Both the position numbers and the translations under genes were made by a program. Under the pieces are notes generated by a model that searched no databases, was not told the DNA's origin, and worked only from the letters and a program-made list of their open reading frames with translations. Positions 16,930 to 25,642 of a stretch of DNA of 64,000 nucleotides are shown here, piece after piece (position 1 is the stretch's first letter; each line of letters opens with the position of its first letter). The stretch is taken from the NCBI RefSeq assembly GCF_039538145.1, contig NZ_BAABBV010000002.1:372001-436000 (forward strand), written 5' to 3'. The stretch is from Gryllotalpicola daejeonensis. GTDB lineage: Bacteria > Actinomycetota > Actinomycetes > Actinomycetales > Microbacteriaceae.

Positions 16930-17574
16930 ATGCGCCTCTACCTCGCATCGACGTCGCCCGCCCGGCTCTGGCTGCTGCGCAACGCAGGAATCGAACCCGT
17001 CGTCGTGCCGTCCCACGTCGACGAGCCGCTCGCCGTCGCGGCCGCCGAGGCGGAGCACGGTGCGCTCTCGCCCGCACACATGGTGCAACTGCTCGGGCGC
17101 GCCAAGGCCGAGGCTGTCGTCGGAGCCGAGGTGGACGGCGCCGTGATCGACGGCCTCATCGTCGGCTGCGACAGCGCCTTCGAGCTCGACGGCGTCATCT
17201 ACGGGAAGCCGCACCTGGCCGAGATCGCCACCGAGCGGTGGCACGGGCAGCGCGGCCGCACTGGCGTGCTGCACTCCGGCCACTGGGTCATCGACCACCG
17301 GGGCGGGGAGGTGCGCGGCGCCGTCGGCGCCGTGGCCGAGGCATCCGTCACCTTCGTCCCCGATATGACGGACGCCGAGATCGACGCGTATGTCGCCAGC
17401 GGCGAGCCCCTGCAAGTCGCCGGCGCCTTCACCATCGACAGTCTCGGCGGCCCGTTCATCGAGCGCATCGACGGCGACCCGTCGACGGTGGTCGGAATGT
17501 CGCTGCCGACGCTGCGTCACCTGGTGCGGTCGCTCGGCGTCGAGTGGACAGAACTCTGGAACCGAACGAACTGA
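16930..17574 (+). CDS. maf: Maf-family nucleotide pyrophosphatase
   Basis: 214 residues, normal for Maf. These enzymes hydrolyse canonical or modified nucleoside triphosphates to monophosphates (house-cleaning) in the cytoplasm. The N-terminal phosphate-binding signature LASTSPARLWLLRNAG is at residues 5-20, and GCDSAFELDG provides the catalytic Asp region; IERIDGDPSTVVGMSLP is the conserved C-terminal motif. ATG at 16930 is well placed. Its position between accD/accE and accA matches the M. tuberculosis order accD5-accE5-maf-accA3, from memory. Substrate (dTTP/UTP versus m7GTP type) is not decided. Confidence 0.9.
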   Translation: MRLYLASTSPARLWLLRNAGIEPVVVPSHVDEPLAVAAAEAEHGALSPAHMVQLLGRAKAEAVVGAEVDGAVIDGLIVGCDSAFELDGVIYGKPHLAEIATERWHGQRGRTGVLHSGHWVIDHRGGEVRGAVGAVAEASVTFVPDMTDAEIDAYVASGEPLQVAGAFTIDSLGGPFIERIDGDPSTVVGMSLPTLRHLVRSLGVEWTELWNRTN

Positions 17575-17641
17575 ACAAAGCCTTTTCGAGAGTTTTGTCG
17601 GCGTCGGCCAAATGCACCCCCTTGAGGGTTCGTAGGCTGGG

Positions 17642-19423
17642 ATGGTGCCCCGTATCTCCAAAGTCCTGATCGCAAACCGTGGCGAGATCGCCGTTCGAGT
17701 CATCAGAGCCGCGAAGGACAGTGGGATCGGATCGGTAGCGGTCTATGCCGACCAGGATCGGGATGCCGTGCACGTGCGCCTCGCCGACGAGGCCTATGCC
17801 CTGAACGGCACGACGAGCGCAGAGACCTACCTGGTCATCGAGAAGCTGCTCGGCGTCGCCCGCCGATCGGGCGCCGATGCGGTGCACCCCGGCTACGGGT
17901 TCCTCGCCGAGAACGCCGACTTCGCCCGCGCGGTCATCGACGCCGGCCTCATCTGGATCGGCCCGAGCCCCGAGGCGATCGAGCGACTCGGCGACAAGGT
18001 CAGCGCGCGTCACGTCGCCGAGCTCGCCGGTGCGCCGATGGCGCCCGGCACGTTGAACCCGGTGGCGGATGCCTCAGAGGTTCTGGCCTTTGCGGATGAG
18101 CACGGGCTGCCCGTCGCCATCAAGGCCGCGTTCGGCGGTGGCGGCCGCGGCCTGAAGGTGGCCCGCACCCGCGAAGAGATCCCCGAGCTGTTCGACTCGG
18201 CGACGCGCGAAGCCGTCGCGGCATTCGGCCGCGGCGAGTGCTTCGTCGAGAAGTACCTCGACAAGCCGCGCCACGTCGAGACCCAGTGCCTCGCCGACGC
18301 GCACGGCAACGTCGTCGTCGTCTCGACCCGCGACTGCTCGCTCCAGCGCCGCCACCAGAAGCTCGTGGAGGAGGCGCCCGCGCCGTTCGTGACTTCCGAG
18401 CAAAAGGACGAGCTGTACCGCGCGTCGAAGGCGATCCTCAAGGAGGTCGGCTACCTCGGCGCCGGCACCTGCGAGTTCTTGATCGGTCAGGACGGCACCG
18501 TCAGCTTCCTCGAGGTGAACACCCGCCTGCAGGTCGAGCACCCCGTCTCTGAAGAGGTCACGGGCCTCGACCTCGTGCGCGAGCAGTTCCGCCTCGCCGA
18601 GGGCGGCGTGCTCGACTACCCCGACCCCGAGCCGCGTGGCCACTCGTTCGAGTTCCGTATCAACGGCGAGGACGCCGGCCGCAACTTCATGCCGGCGCCC
18701 GGCCCCGTGCACGTGTTCAAGCCGGCGTCAGGCCCCGGCGTGCGGGTCGACTCGGGCGTGCAGTCGGGCGATGAGATCTCGGGCGCGTTCGACTCGCTGC
18801 TGGCGAAGCTCGTCGTCACCGGCGCGACCCGCGAAGAGGCGCTCGAACGCTCGCGCCGCGCCCTCGACGAGTTCGAGGTCGCCGGGCTTCCCACCGTGCT
18901 GCCGTTCCACCGCGCGATCGTGCGCGACCCCGCGTTCGCCCCCGAGAACGGCGAGCCGTTCAGCATCTACACCCGCTGGATCGAGACGGAGTGGGCGGGC
19001 GGCGTCGAGCCGTGGAGCGGCGCGGCCACCGAGCCGAGCGCGCCCCAGGAGCGGCAGAGCGTCGTGCTCGAGGTCGAGGGCAAGCGCGTCGAGGTGACCC
19101 TGCCCGCGCAGCTGCTGACCGCAGCGCCCGCCGGCCGTGCCGCGCGAGCCGCTGCCCCGAAGCGCTTGTCGGGCGGCCGCGGCTCTGCGGGCGGTGTGCC
19201 GGTGGCGTCGGGCAACGCCATCACCGCGCCGATGCAGGCCACCGTCGTCAAGATCGCGGTCGAAGAGGGCGCTCAGGTCGTCAAGGGCGATCTCGTCGTC
19301 GTGCTCGAGGCCATGAAGATGGAGCAGCCGATCGTCGCTCACCGCGACGGCACGATCGAGGGCATCAACGCCGCGGTCGGCGCGACCGTGTCGAGCGGCA
19401 CGCGCCTGCTCAACATCGTCTAG
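17642..19423 (+). CDS. accA: Acyl-CoA carboxylase alpha chain (biotin carboxylase plus BCCP)
   Basis: 593 residues, the standard actinobacterial fused alpha chain. The biotin carboxylase half (~1-450) has ISKVLIANRGEIAVRVIRAA at the start, the ATP-grasp glycine loop KAAFGGGGRGLKVA, and EVNTRLQVEHPVSEEVTG. A linker of ~70 residues leads to the C-terminal biotinyl domain with EAMKMEQP, biotin on Lys559. It carboxylates biotin using ATP and bicarbonate and passes CO2 to AccD. The ligase BirA is encoded at 8010-8804. It lies 67 bp after maf. This chain probably serves several AccD partners, as in mycobacteria. Confidence 0.95.
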   Translation: MVPRISKVLIANRGEIAVRVIRAAKDSGIGSVAVYADQDRDAVHVRLADEAYALNGTTSAETYLVIEKLLGVARRSGADAVHPGYGFLAENADFARAVIDAGLIWIGPSPEAIERLGDKVSARHVAELAGAPMAPGTLNPVADASEVLAFADEHGLPVAIKAAFGGGGRGLKVARTREEIPELFDSATREAVAAFGRGECFVEKYLDKPRHVETQCLADAHGNVVVVSTRDCSLQRRHQKLVEEAPAPFVTSEQKDELYRASKAILKEVGYLGAGTCEFLIGQDGTVSFLEVNTRLQVEHPVSEEVTGLDLVREQFRLAEGGVLDYPDPEPRGHSFEFRINGEDAGRNFMPAPGPVHVFKPASGPGVRVDSGVQSGDEISGAFDSLLAKLVVTGATREEALERSRRALDEFEVAGLPTVLPFHRAIVRDPAFAPENGEPFSIYTRWIETEWAGGVEPWSGAATEPSAPQERQSVVLEVEGKRVEVTLPAQLLTAAPAGRAARAAAPKRLSGGRGSAGGVPVASGNAITAPMQATVVKIAVEEGAQVVKGDLVVVLEAMKMEQPIVAHRDGTIEGINAAVGATVSSGTRLLNIV

Positions 19424-19461
19424 GCCGTTTCGAGAGGCGGGCTCGCACGCTCGCCCGCTCC

Positions 19462-20088
19462 TCAACGATCGGGAGCGGACTGGCCGAGGCGCACCAGTTG
19501 CACGCTGATGCGGTGCGCCATCGCCTCGACCGAGTCGCGACCGGTCAGCGGAGTGCCGAGCCAGCCGCTGAGCAGCCACACGATGCCGCCGGAGACGATG
19601 ACGACGCTGTCGCGCAGCTCCTCTGACTCGGGGTCGGAGTCGTCGGAGCCCGCGGCGCTGCCGAGCAGCGGCAGCGACCGCTCGAGGATGCGGCGCGCCA
19701 CGAGATCGACCGCGGCGTCGACCGCGGCCCCGGAGCGCGGCCCGTGCAGCACCCGGCGGTAGAACGCACGGTGCGCGGCGAGGTGCTCGAGCAGATCGCG
19801 CACGACCGACTCGACGTGCGAGACGCCTGAGGTGCCGCTGCGCGGCGCTTCGGCTGGCGCCGGGTGCCGCTCGAACTCGGTGTCGAGCCGTGCGACGGCC
19901 GCGGCCCGCGCGAGCTCGGTCAGGTCGCCGAAGTGCTGGTAGAAGGTGGGCCGCGTGACCCCGGCCGCTGCGACGACCTGCGTGATCGAGAGCTCGTCGA
20001 GGTCGTGCTCGTCGAGCAGGCCCGTCACCGCGGCGATCAACGCGCGCTTGGAGCGCGCCGCGCGTGGGTCATCGGCCGGGGCATCCAT
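19462..20088 (-). CDS. TetR-family repressor, probable regulator of the adjacent yhgE/pip gene
   Basis: 208 residues. A TetR helix-turn-helix covers ~30-65 with LSITQVVAAAGVTRPTFYQHFGD. The C-terminal ligand domain is not recognisable by eye beyond its helical pattern. It is divergent from the YhgE/Pip protein gene; the 104-bp gap holds two related palindromes (see 20124 and 20156), as expected for a repressor that controls both genes. The ATG at 20088 places the DNA-binding domain at the normal distance. Inducer unknown. It ends convergent to accA. Confidence 0.85.
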   Translation of the reverse strand: MDAPADDPRAARSKRALIAAVTGLLDEHDLDELSITQVVAAAGVTRPTFYQHFGDLTELARAAAVARLDTEFERHPAPAEAPRSGTSGVSHVESVVRDLLEHLAAHRAFYRRVLHGPRSGAAVDAAVDLVARRILERSLPLLGSAAGSDDSDPESEELRDSVVIVSGGIVWLLSGWLGTPLTGRDSVEAMAHRISVQLVRLGQSAPDR

Positions 20089-20123
20089 TCGACCATCCTC
20101 TCAAGCCATGCGAACAACGTGGT

Positions 20124-20135
20124 TTACAAGTGTAA
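20124..20135. promoter_or_regulatory. Operator half-site pair O1 (TTACA-N2-TGTAA)
   Basis: TTACAAGTGTAA is a 12-bp palindrome with 5-bp arms and a 2-base centre. It has the same TTACANNTGTAA core as O2, and their centres are 34 bp apart. It is closer to the tetR start (36 bp) than to yhgE. Confidence 0.65.
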
Positions 20136-20155
20136 GATAGGCCGTCGGCAGGCTC

Positions 20156-20171
20156 ATTTACATCTGTAAAT
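20156..20171. promoter_or_regulatory. Operator O2, perfect 16-bp palindrome
   Basis: ATTTACATCTGTAAAT has perfect 7-bp arms around TC, rare AT-rich sequence in this DNA. It ends 21 bp before the yhgE ATG, whose ribosome site GGGAGAGG is about eight bases upstream. With O1 it is the likely binding site of the adjacent TetR protein. Confidence 0.75.
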
Positions 20172-20192
20172 CAGAGCGGGAGAGGCAGACGA

Positions 20193-22322
20193 ATGACGAA
20201 GCGTCCGATTCAGACGGCGACCGACAGGAAGCACAGCCGCGCGGCGCGCATCGCGATCGCGGCGATCGCGTGCATCCCGCTCATCTACGGCGGCGCGCTG
20301 ATCTGGTCGAACCAGGACCCCACGCATCGCCTCGACAAGATCCCGGCCGCGGTCGTCGACCTCGACCAGCCCGTCATGCAGGACGGCAAGACCATCGATG
20401 TGGGCAAGTCCGTCGCCCACGAGCTGGTGACGGATCATGCGGACAACGACTTCGACTGGCACGAGACGGATGCCTCCTCCGCACGCGCCGGACTGAAGAA
20501 CGGCACCTACCTCGCCACCATCACGCTGCCGAAGACCATGTCTGCCCACGCCGCCTCGCTCGGTTCGGACGAGCCTCTCGACGCCGCCGACTCACAGATC
20601 ACGATCACCACCGATGACGGCCAGAACTACATCGTCGGCGTCGCGGCCAAGACCGTCGGCCTGGTCGTCTCGCAGAAGGCCGCCAAGGGCGTCGCACAGG
20701 AGTACCTCTCGCAGATCTACAGCGGCATCGACGAGATCGGCGGCCAGCTGGGCGACGCGGTGAAGGGCGCCAAGCAGGTGGCCTCAGGCGCCGGCACGCT
20801 GAAGTCCGGGGCGGATCAGCTCAGCACGGGCGCCCAGCAGAGCGCCGACGGCGCATCACAGCTCGCCTCGGGCCTCGGCAGCCTGTCGTCGGGCGCGCAG
20901 ACCCTCGCCGGCGGCACCGCCCAGCTGTCGACCGGTACCCAGTCGCTCGCGAGCGGCGCCGGCAGGCTCTCCACCGGCGCGCAGACGCTCGCCGACGGCA
21001 CGAGCCGGCTCGCCGACGGCACCGACCAGCTCGCTGACGGGCTCGACACACTCAAGTCGAAGACCGATCCGCTCGCGTCGCAGGCCACGCAGCTGTCGAG
21101 CGTCGCAGGCGCCCTGTCGAGCGGGCTGACCACCTACTCGGCGCAGGTCGATCAGGCGATCGCGATGTGCCAGAACCTGGTCAACTCAGGCCAGAGCGCC
21201 GACCCGCAGCTCACACAGCTGTGCACGCAGATCAGCCGGCTGGGCAGCGCAGAGCAGCTTGCTCAGCAGGCATCCCGGCTCTCCACCGACGCGCCTGCAC
21301 TGCTGAACGCCATCGACCAGGCCGACGCCGGTGCGAACACCCTGGCGACGAAGGCCCACCAGGCTGCGACAGGCGCGCAGCAGGTCGCGGCGGGTGCGCA
21401 GCAGACCGCCGCGGGGGCGCAGGCGCTCGCCTCCGGTGCGCAGCAGACGGCGAGCGGCGCGCAGCTTCTTGCGACCAAGACACAGCAAGCCGCGACCGGG
21501 GCATCCGCCCTCGCCACCGGCACCCGGCAGGTGGCCGACGGGGCCAAGCAGCTCGACTCGGGGGCGGGCACGCTGGCGTCGGGCTCGAGCGAGCTTGCCG
21601 ACAAGCTCGCGAAGGGGCAGGCATCCGTGCCCAGCTACGACGACGCGGACAAGAAGCACCTGAGCGGCATCGCAGCGCAGCCCGTGGGGCTCTCGCAGAG
21701 CAGGCTCAACGGCGTGCCGAGCTATGGCTACGGGCTCGCCCCGTACTTCCTCGCGCTCGGCGCGTGGGTCGGCGGCCTGTCGATCTACATGATCCTGCGC
21801 GCGATTCCGCAGCGGGCGATCGATGCGGGGCGCCCCGGCTGGCTCGCGGCGCTGCTCGGCTACGCGCGCGGCGCGTGGATCTCGCTCGTGCAGGCCGCCC
21901 TGCTCTATGTCGTCGTGACGCTCGGCATCGGCGTGCACCCGCAGCACCCGGCCGGCCTCGCGCTCTTCATGGGGCTCACGTCACTCGCCTTCACGGCCGT
22001 GAACCACACGCTCATGGTGCTGTTCGGCAGCCGCGGTCGGTTCCTCGGGCTGATCCTGCTCGTGCTGCAGGTGGCCGCGGCCGGCGCGACGTACCCGATC
22101 CAGACGACGCCCGGCTTCTTCCAGGTGCTGCACGGGCTGCTGCCACTGACCTACGTCGCGAACGCGATCCGCTCGCTGATCGCCGGCGGCTCGGCGGGAG
22201 TCGGCGTGGGCGTCACCGTGATGGTGTGCTGGATGCTTGCCGCCCTCGCCATCTCGGTCGGCGCGTCCGCGTTCCGGCACTTCCGGAAGTCGGAGATCCT
22301 GCTGCCCGACTTCGTCGTCTGA
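20193..22322 (+). CDS. YhgE/Pip-family membrane protein
   Basis: 709 residues. One N-terminal membrane helix (~19-38, IAIAAIACIPLIYGGALIWS) is followed by the YhgE/Pip extracytoplasmic domain. Residues ~185-480 are low-complexity repeats of the type LxxGAxQLxxGAxxL, probably a long coiled coil. About five C-terminal helices (~510-695) resemble an ABC-2 permease. The family includes phage-infection protein Pip and ESX/T7SS-associated proteins; transport or anchoring is a family inference. Control by the divergent TetR repressor is strongly suggested by the operators. ATG at 20193 has a good ribosome site. Confidence 0.85.
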   Translation: MTKRPIQTATDRKHSRAARIAIAAIACIPLIYGGALIWSNQDPTHRLDKIPAAVVDLDQPVMQDGKTIDVGKSVAHELVTDHADNDFDWHETDASSARAGLKNGTYLATITLPKTMSAHAASLGSDEPLDAADSQITITTDDGQNYIVGVAAKTVGLVVSQKAAKGVAQEYLSQIYSGIDEIGGQLGDAVKGAKQVASGAGTLKSGADQLSTGAQQSADGASQLASGLGSLSSGAQTLAGGTAQLSTGTQSLASGAGRLSTGAQTLADGTSRLADGTDQLADGLDTLKSKTDPLASQATQLSSVAGALSSGLTTYSAQVDQAIAMCQNLVNSGQSADPQLTQLCTQISRLGSAEQLAQQASRLSTDAPALLNAIDQADAGANTLATKAHQAATGAQQVAAGAQQTAAGAQALASGAQQTASGAQLLATKTQQAATGASALATGTRQVADGAKQLDSGAGTLASGSSELADKLAKGQASVPSYDDADKKHLSGIAAQPVGLSQSRLNGVPSYGYGLAPYFLALGAWVGGLSIYMILRAIPQRAIDAGRPGWLAALLGYARGAWISLVQAALLYVVVTLGIGVHPQHPAGLALFMGLTSLAFTAVNHTLMVLFGSRGRFLGLILLVLQVAAAGATYPIQTTPGFFQVLHGLLPLTYVANAIRSLIAGGSAGVGVGVTVMVCWMLAALAISVGASAFRHFRKSEILLPDFVV

Positions 22323-22340
22323 CCGGTTGCGCCACCAGGA

Positions 22341-22380
22341 TCCGCTTCGCGCTATCCGGATCCGAGTAGCGCACAGCGGA
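22341..22380 (+). terminator. Hairpin between yhgE/pip and lpdA
   Basis: TCCGCT (22341-22346) pairs with AGCGGA (22375-22380), and GCGCTA (22349-22354) with TAGCGC (22367-22372), giving a stem interrupted only by a 2x2 internal loop. It lies 18 bp after the yhgE/pip stop, between convergent genes, so it may terminate both. No uridine tract. Confidence 0.6.
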
Positions 22381-22410
22381 AGCTAGTGGCTCAACGCGGC
22401 GCCGCGGGGC

Positions 22411-22464
22411 GGCTCAGCCGGCTGGGGCGGCTCAGCCGGCTGGGGCGGCTCAGCCGGCTCAGCC
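22411..22464. repeat. 18-bp tandem repeat, three units
   Basis: The unit GGCTCAGCCGGCTGGGGC occurs exactly at 22411-22428 and 22429-22446; a third unit at 22447-22464 differs at the end and overlaps the lpdA stop codon. Each unit contains the palindrome AGCCGGCT. It may vary in copy number between strains. Confidence 0.8.
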
Positions 22465-23898
22465 GCCGACGATGTGCATCGCGCGTGCGGCATCCGTGAT
22501 CGCTCCCGACATCGACGGGAACACCGCGTACGCCTTGGCGACGTCGTCGACGGTGAGGCGGTGCTCGACGGCGAGCGCGAGCGGGAAGATCAGCTCGCTC
22601 GCGCGCGGCGCGACGACGACCCCGCCGATCACGGTGCCCGAGCCGGTGCGGGCGAAGAGCTTCACGAAGCCGTCCTTGACGTTCTGCATCTTCGCGCGGG
22701 CGTTGGTCTGCAGCGGCAGCTTGTAGATCTCGCCCTGCGCGATGCCCTCTTCGATCTGCTTCTGCGACCAGCCGACCGTGGCGATCTCGGGGTGCGTGAA
22801 GATGTTCGAGGTCACGTTGCGCAGCTCGATCGGCGTGACCGCGTCGCCCATGGCGTGGAAGACCGCGGTGCGGCCCTGCATGAACGCGACGGATGCCAGC
22901 GGGAGAACGTCGGAGCAGTCGCCCGCGGCATAGATGTTCGGCACCGAGGTGCGCGCGACGCGGTTGACGCGGATGTGGCCGCTCGGCGCGAGTTGCACCC
23001 CCGCCTCTTCGAGGCCGATGCCGGCCGTGTTCGGGATCGAGCCGACGGCCATGAGGCAGTGCGAGCCCTCGACCGTGCGCCCATCTGAGAGCGTCACGAG
23101 CACGCCGTCGTCGGTGCGCTCGACCTTCTCTGCGCGCGATTTGGAGAGCACCGTCATACCGCCGCGGGTGAAGACGTCTTCAAGGATGCGTGCGGCGTCG
23201 GAGTCCTCGCCGGGAAGCACCTGGTCGCGGCTCGAGACGAGCGTGACCTTGGCCCCGAGGTTCATGTACGCCGACGCGAACTCGGCGCCGGTGACGCCCG
23301 AGCCGACGACGATCAGGTGCTCGGGCAGCGCCTTCAGGTTGTAGAGCTGCGTCCAGGTGAAGATGCGCTCGCCGTCGGGCTTCGCCGCGGGCAGCTCGCG
23401 CGGGCTCGCGCCCGTCGCCAGCACGATGGTGTCGGCCTCGATGCGGTCGAAGTCGGTGCTGCCGCGGCCGGTGCCGGTCGAGACGACGACGGTGCGCTCG
23501 CCCTCGAGCCGCCCGACGCCCTCGATGATGTTGACGCCTGCGCGCACGAGCTCTGCCCGCATGTCCTCGCCCTGCTGGCGCGCGAGGCCGAGGATGCGCT
23601 TGTTGACCGCGGCGAGGTTCACCGCGATCTCGGGACGGTGCGGCCGATCGTCTTCACCGCGCGTGAAGAACTGCACGCCGAGTCCGACCGCGTTGGGGAT
23701 GTTGCGGGCCGCCTCTGCTGTCGCGATCAGCGTCTTCGACGGCACGACGTCGGTGATGACCGCCGAGCCCCCAATGCCGGTGCGCTCGATGACGGTGACA
23801 TCTGCGCCGAGCTGGGCGCCCGCGAGAGCCGCCTCGTAGCCGCCCGGGCCGCCGCCCACGATCGTGATCCGCTGCTTCCGCTCGAATTCGAACGCCAT
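22459..23898 (-). CDS. lpdA: LpdA-type NAD(P)H-quinone reductase (flavoprotein disulfide reductase family)
   Basis: 479 residues. FAD motif ITIVGGGPGGYEAALAG is near the N-terminus (residues ~10-26), the NAD(P) motif GSGVTGAEFASAYMNLG in the middle, and a C-terminal dimerisation domain (SNIFTHPEIATVGWSQKQIE). The redox disulfide is missing: where lipoamide dehydrogenase has CLNVGCIPSK, this protein has SAVITDVVPSK. That matches mycobacterial LpdA (Rv3303c, from memory), which reduces quinones rather than lipoamide. ATG at 23898 is chosen; the open frame upstream is the methyltransferase gene read out of frame. It is five bases after the methyltransferase gene, so co-transcribed. Confidence 0.9.
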   Translation of the reverse strand: MAFEFERKQRITIVGGGPGGYEAALAGAQLGADVTVIERTGIGGSAVITDVVPSKTLIATAEAARNIPNAVGLGVQFFTRGEDDRPHRPEIAVNLAAVNKRILGLARQQGEDMRAELVRAGVNIIEGVGRLEGERTVVVSTGTGRGSTDFDRIEADTIVLATGASPRELPAAKPDGERIFTWTQLYNLKALPEHLIVVGSGVTGAEFASAYMNLGAKVTLVSSRDQVLPGEDSDAARILEDVFTRGGMTVLSKSRAEKVERTDDGVLVTLSDGRTVEGSHCLMAVGSIPNTAGIGLEEAGVQLAPSGHIRVNRVARTSVPNIYAAGDCSDVLPLASVAFMQGRTAVFHAMGDAVTPIELRNVTSNIFTHPEIATVGWSQKQIEEGIAQGEIYKLPLQTNARAKMQNVKDGFVKLFARTGSGTVIGGVVVAPRASELIFPLALAVEHRLTVDDVAKAYAVFPSMSGAITDAARAMHIVGG

Positions 23899-23903
23899 GA
23901 TGA

Positions 23904-24749
23904 TCAGTCTGCCGTATGCCCGAGCCGGCGCCTCATGATCGCGATCGCTTCGGGGCTCTGATCGACGAGCACGTACCGGCGACCGAGCTCGGCGGCCGCC
24001 GCGCCGGTCGTGCCGCTGCCCGCGAAGAAGTCGAGCACCCAGTCGCCCTCGTTGCTGCTGGCCTGGATGATGCGGCGCAGGATGCCGAGGGGCTTCTGCG
24101 TGGCATACCCGGTCTTCTCCTTGCCCGTGGGCGAGACGATCGTGTGCCACCAGACGTCGGTGGGCAGCTTGCCGAGCGCCGCCTTCTCCGGCGTGACGAG
24201 ACCGGGCGCCATGTACGGCTCGCGGTCGACAGCCGTGCTGTTGAAGACGTAGTTCTCGGGGTCTTTGACGTAGACGAGGATGTTGTCGTGCTTGGCCGGC
24301 CACCTGGTCTTCGAGCGGGCGCCGTAGTCGTACGCCCAGATGATCTCGTTGAGGAACGAGTCGCGGCCGAACAGCGCGTCGAGCAGCACCTTCGCGTAGT
24401 GCACCTCGCGGTAGTCGAGGTGCAGATAGAGAGTGCCATCGGGCGTGAGCAGCCGCCATGCCTCCTCCAGCCGCGGTTCGAGGAACGCCCAGTAGTCGTC
24501 GAAGCTGTCCATGTAGCTCGAGACCGCGCCTTTGACCGTCTCGTAGCTCTGCCCCTTGAAGCCCAGCCGCGACCCGGCCTGCGACTTCACCGTCTTGATC
24601 GCCTGGCGGGACTGCTTCTTGCCCGTGTTGAACGGCGGGTCGATGTAGATGAGCCGGAAGGACGCGTCGGGGAAGGTCTGGATGACGTCGAGGTTGTCGC
24701 CCTCGATGACCAGGTCGGGGCCGTCGGGCGTCCAGCGGGGGGTGGCCAC
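23904..24749 (-). CDS. Orphan DNA (N4-cytosine/N6-adenine) methyltransferase
   Basis: 281 residues. Motif IV is IDPPFN (DPPF at residues 37-40) and the SAM-binding motif DFFAGSGTTG lies near the C-terminus, so the order is that of the beta class. The middle (FNEIIWAYDYG... region and WWHTIVSPTGKEKTGYATQKP) matches pfam N6_N4_Mtase. No restriction endonuclease or specificity gene is near, so it is solitary and may act in regulation or mismatch-type marking. GTG at 24749 gives MATPRWTPDG; GTG at 24776 is possible. It is divergent from punA by 65 bp and precedes lpdA. Recognition sequence unknown. Confidence 0.85.
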   Translation of the reverse strand: MATPRWTPDGPDLVIEGDNLDVIQTFPDASFRLIYIDPPFNTGKKQSRQAIKTVKSQAGSRLGFKGQSYETVKGAVSSYMDSFDDYWAFLEPRLEEAWRLLTPDGTLYLHLDYREVHYAKVLLDALFGRDSFLNEIIWAYDYGARSKTRWPAKHDNILVYVKDPENYVFNSTAVDREPYMAPGLVTPEKAALGKLPTDVWWHTIVSPTGKEKTGYATQKPLGILRRIIQASSNEGDWVLDFFAGSGTTGAAAAELGRRYVLVDQSPEAIAIMRRRLGHTAD

Positions 24750-24814
24750 GACACCCACCCTATGGCGGGTGCTCACGGCGGCGCTTCGGGCGGTGCGCGG
24801 AATAGACTCGCGGA

Positions 24815-25642
24815 ATGGCCGACGCCTCGATTCTGGACAACCCCGAGACCGACCCCTTCGACGTGGCTCACGAGGCCGCGCAGCAGATCGCCGAGAAGAC
24901 CGGCGTCGCGAAGCACGACATCGCCCTTACCCTCGGCAGCGGCTGGGGCAGGGCCGCCGACCTCATCGGCGAGACCGTCGCGACGATCCCGGCCACCGAG
25001 GTCGTGGGCTTCCGCAAGCCCGCGCTCGAAGGGCACGTGGGCACCCTGCGCTCGATCGCGCTGCCGAACGGCAAGCACGCGCTCGTGATCGGGGCACGCA
25101 CCCACTTCTATGAAGGGCACGGGGTGCGGCACGTGGTGCACTCGGTGCGCACCGCGGCCGCGGCGGGGGCATCCGTCATGGTCCTCACGAACGGCGCAGG
25201 CGGAATCAAGCCGCACTGGCAGGCCGGCACACCCGTGCTCATCAGCGACCACATCAACCTGACCGCCGCGAGCCCGCTCGAGGGCGCCACATTCATCGAT
25301 CTGACCGACCTCTACTCGCCCAGGCTGCGCGAGCTCGCGAAGAGCATCGAACCGAGCCTCGACGAGGGCGTGTACGTGCAGTTCCGCGGCCCGCACTACG
25401 AGACCCCGGCCGAGGTGCAGTTCGCGAATACGATCGGCGGGCACATCGTCGGCATGTCCACCGCGCTCGAGGCGATCGCCGCGCGCCAGGCCGGCATGGA
25501 GGTGCTCGGGCTCTCGCTCATCACCAACCTCGCCGCCGGCATCTCGCCGAACCCGCTCTCGCACGCCGAGGTGATCGAGGCCGGCCAGGCGGCCGAGCCC
25601 GTCATCTCTGCGCTGCTGGCGAAGATCGTGGGTGAGCTGTGA
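24815..25642 (+). CDS. punA: Purine nucleoside phosphorylase
   Basis: 275 residues, the trimeric PNP size. It phosphorolyses inosine or guanosine to base plus ribose-1-phosphate in the cytoplasm. Family motifs are LTLGSGWGRAADLI (phosphate loop), VLTNGAGGIKPHWQ, FRGPHYETPAEVQ with the base-binding Glu region, and GMSTALEAIAARQAGMEVLGLS. ATG at 24815 is well placed. Its stop overlaps the next gene by 4 bp, so it shares a transcript with the phospho-sugar mutase, which could use the ribose-1-phosphate. The same pair (deoD, pmmB) occurs in M. tuberculosis. Homologues are also called deoD. Confidence 0.92.
   Translation: MADASILDNPETDPFDVAHEAAQQIAEKTGVAKHDIALTLGSGWGRAADLIGETVATIPATEVVGFRKPALEGHVGTLRSIALPNGKHALVIGARTHFYEGHGVRHVVHSVRTAAAAGASVMVLTNGAGGIKPHWQAGTPVLISDHINLTAASPLEGATFIDLTDLYSPRLRELAKSIEPSLDEGVYVQFRGPHYETPAEVQFANTIGGHIVGMSTALEAIAARQAGMEVLGLSLITNLAAGISPNPLSHAEVIEAGQAAEPVISALLAKIVGEL

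Noticed and set aside
22411..22464. CRISPR-like repeats
   Set aside because: Units are contiguous 18-mers with no spacers and no cas genes nearby.
23899..24459. N-terminal extension of lpdA into the methyltransferase gene
   Set aside because: The extension is the methyltransferase sequence read in another frame, while MAFEFERKQRITIVGGG at 23898 is the family start.
23904..24749. Restriction-modification system
   Set aside because: Neighbours are lpdA and punA; no endonuclease or specificity gene in the window.
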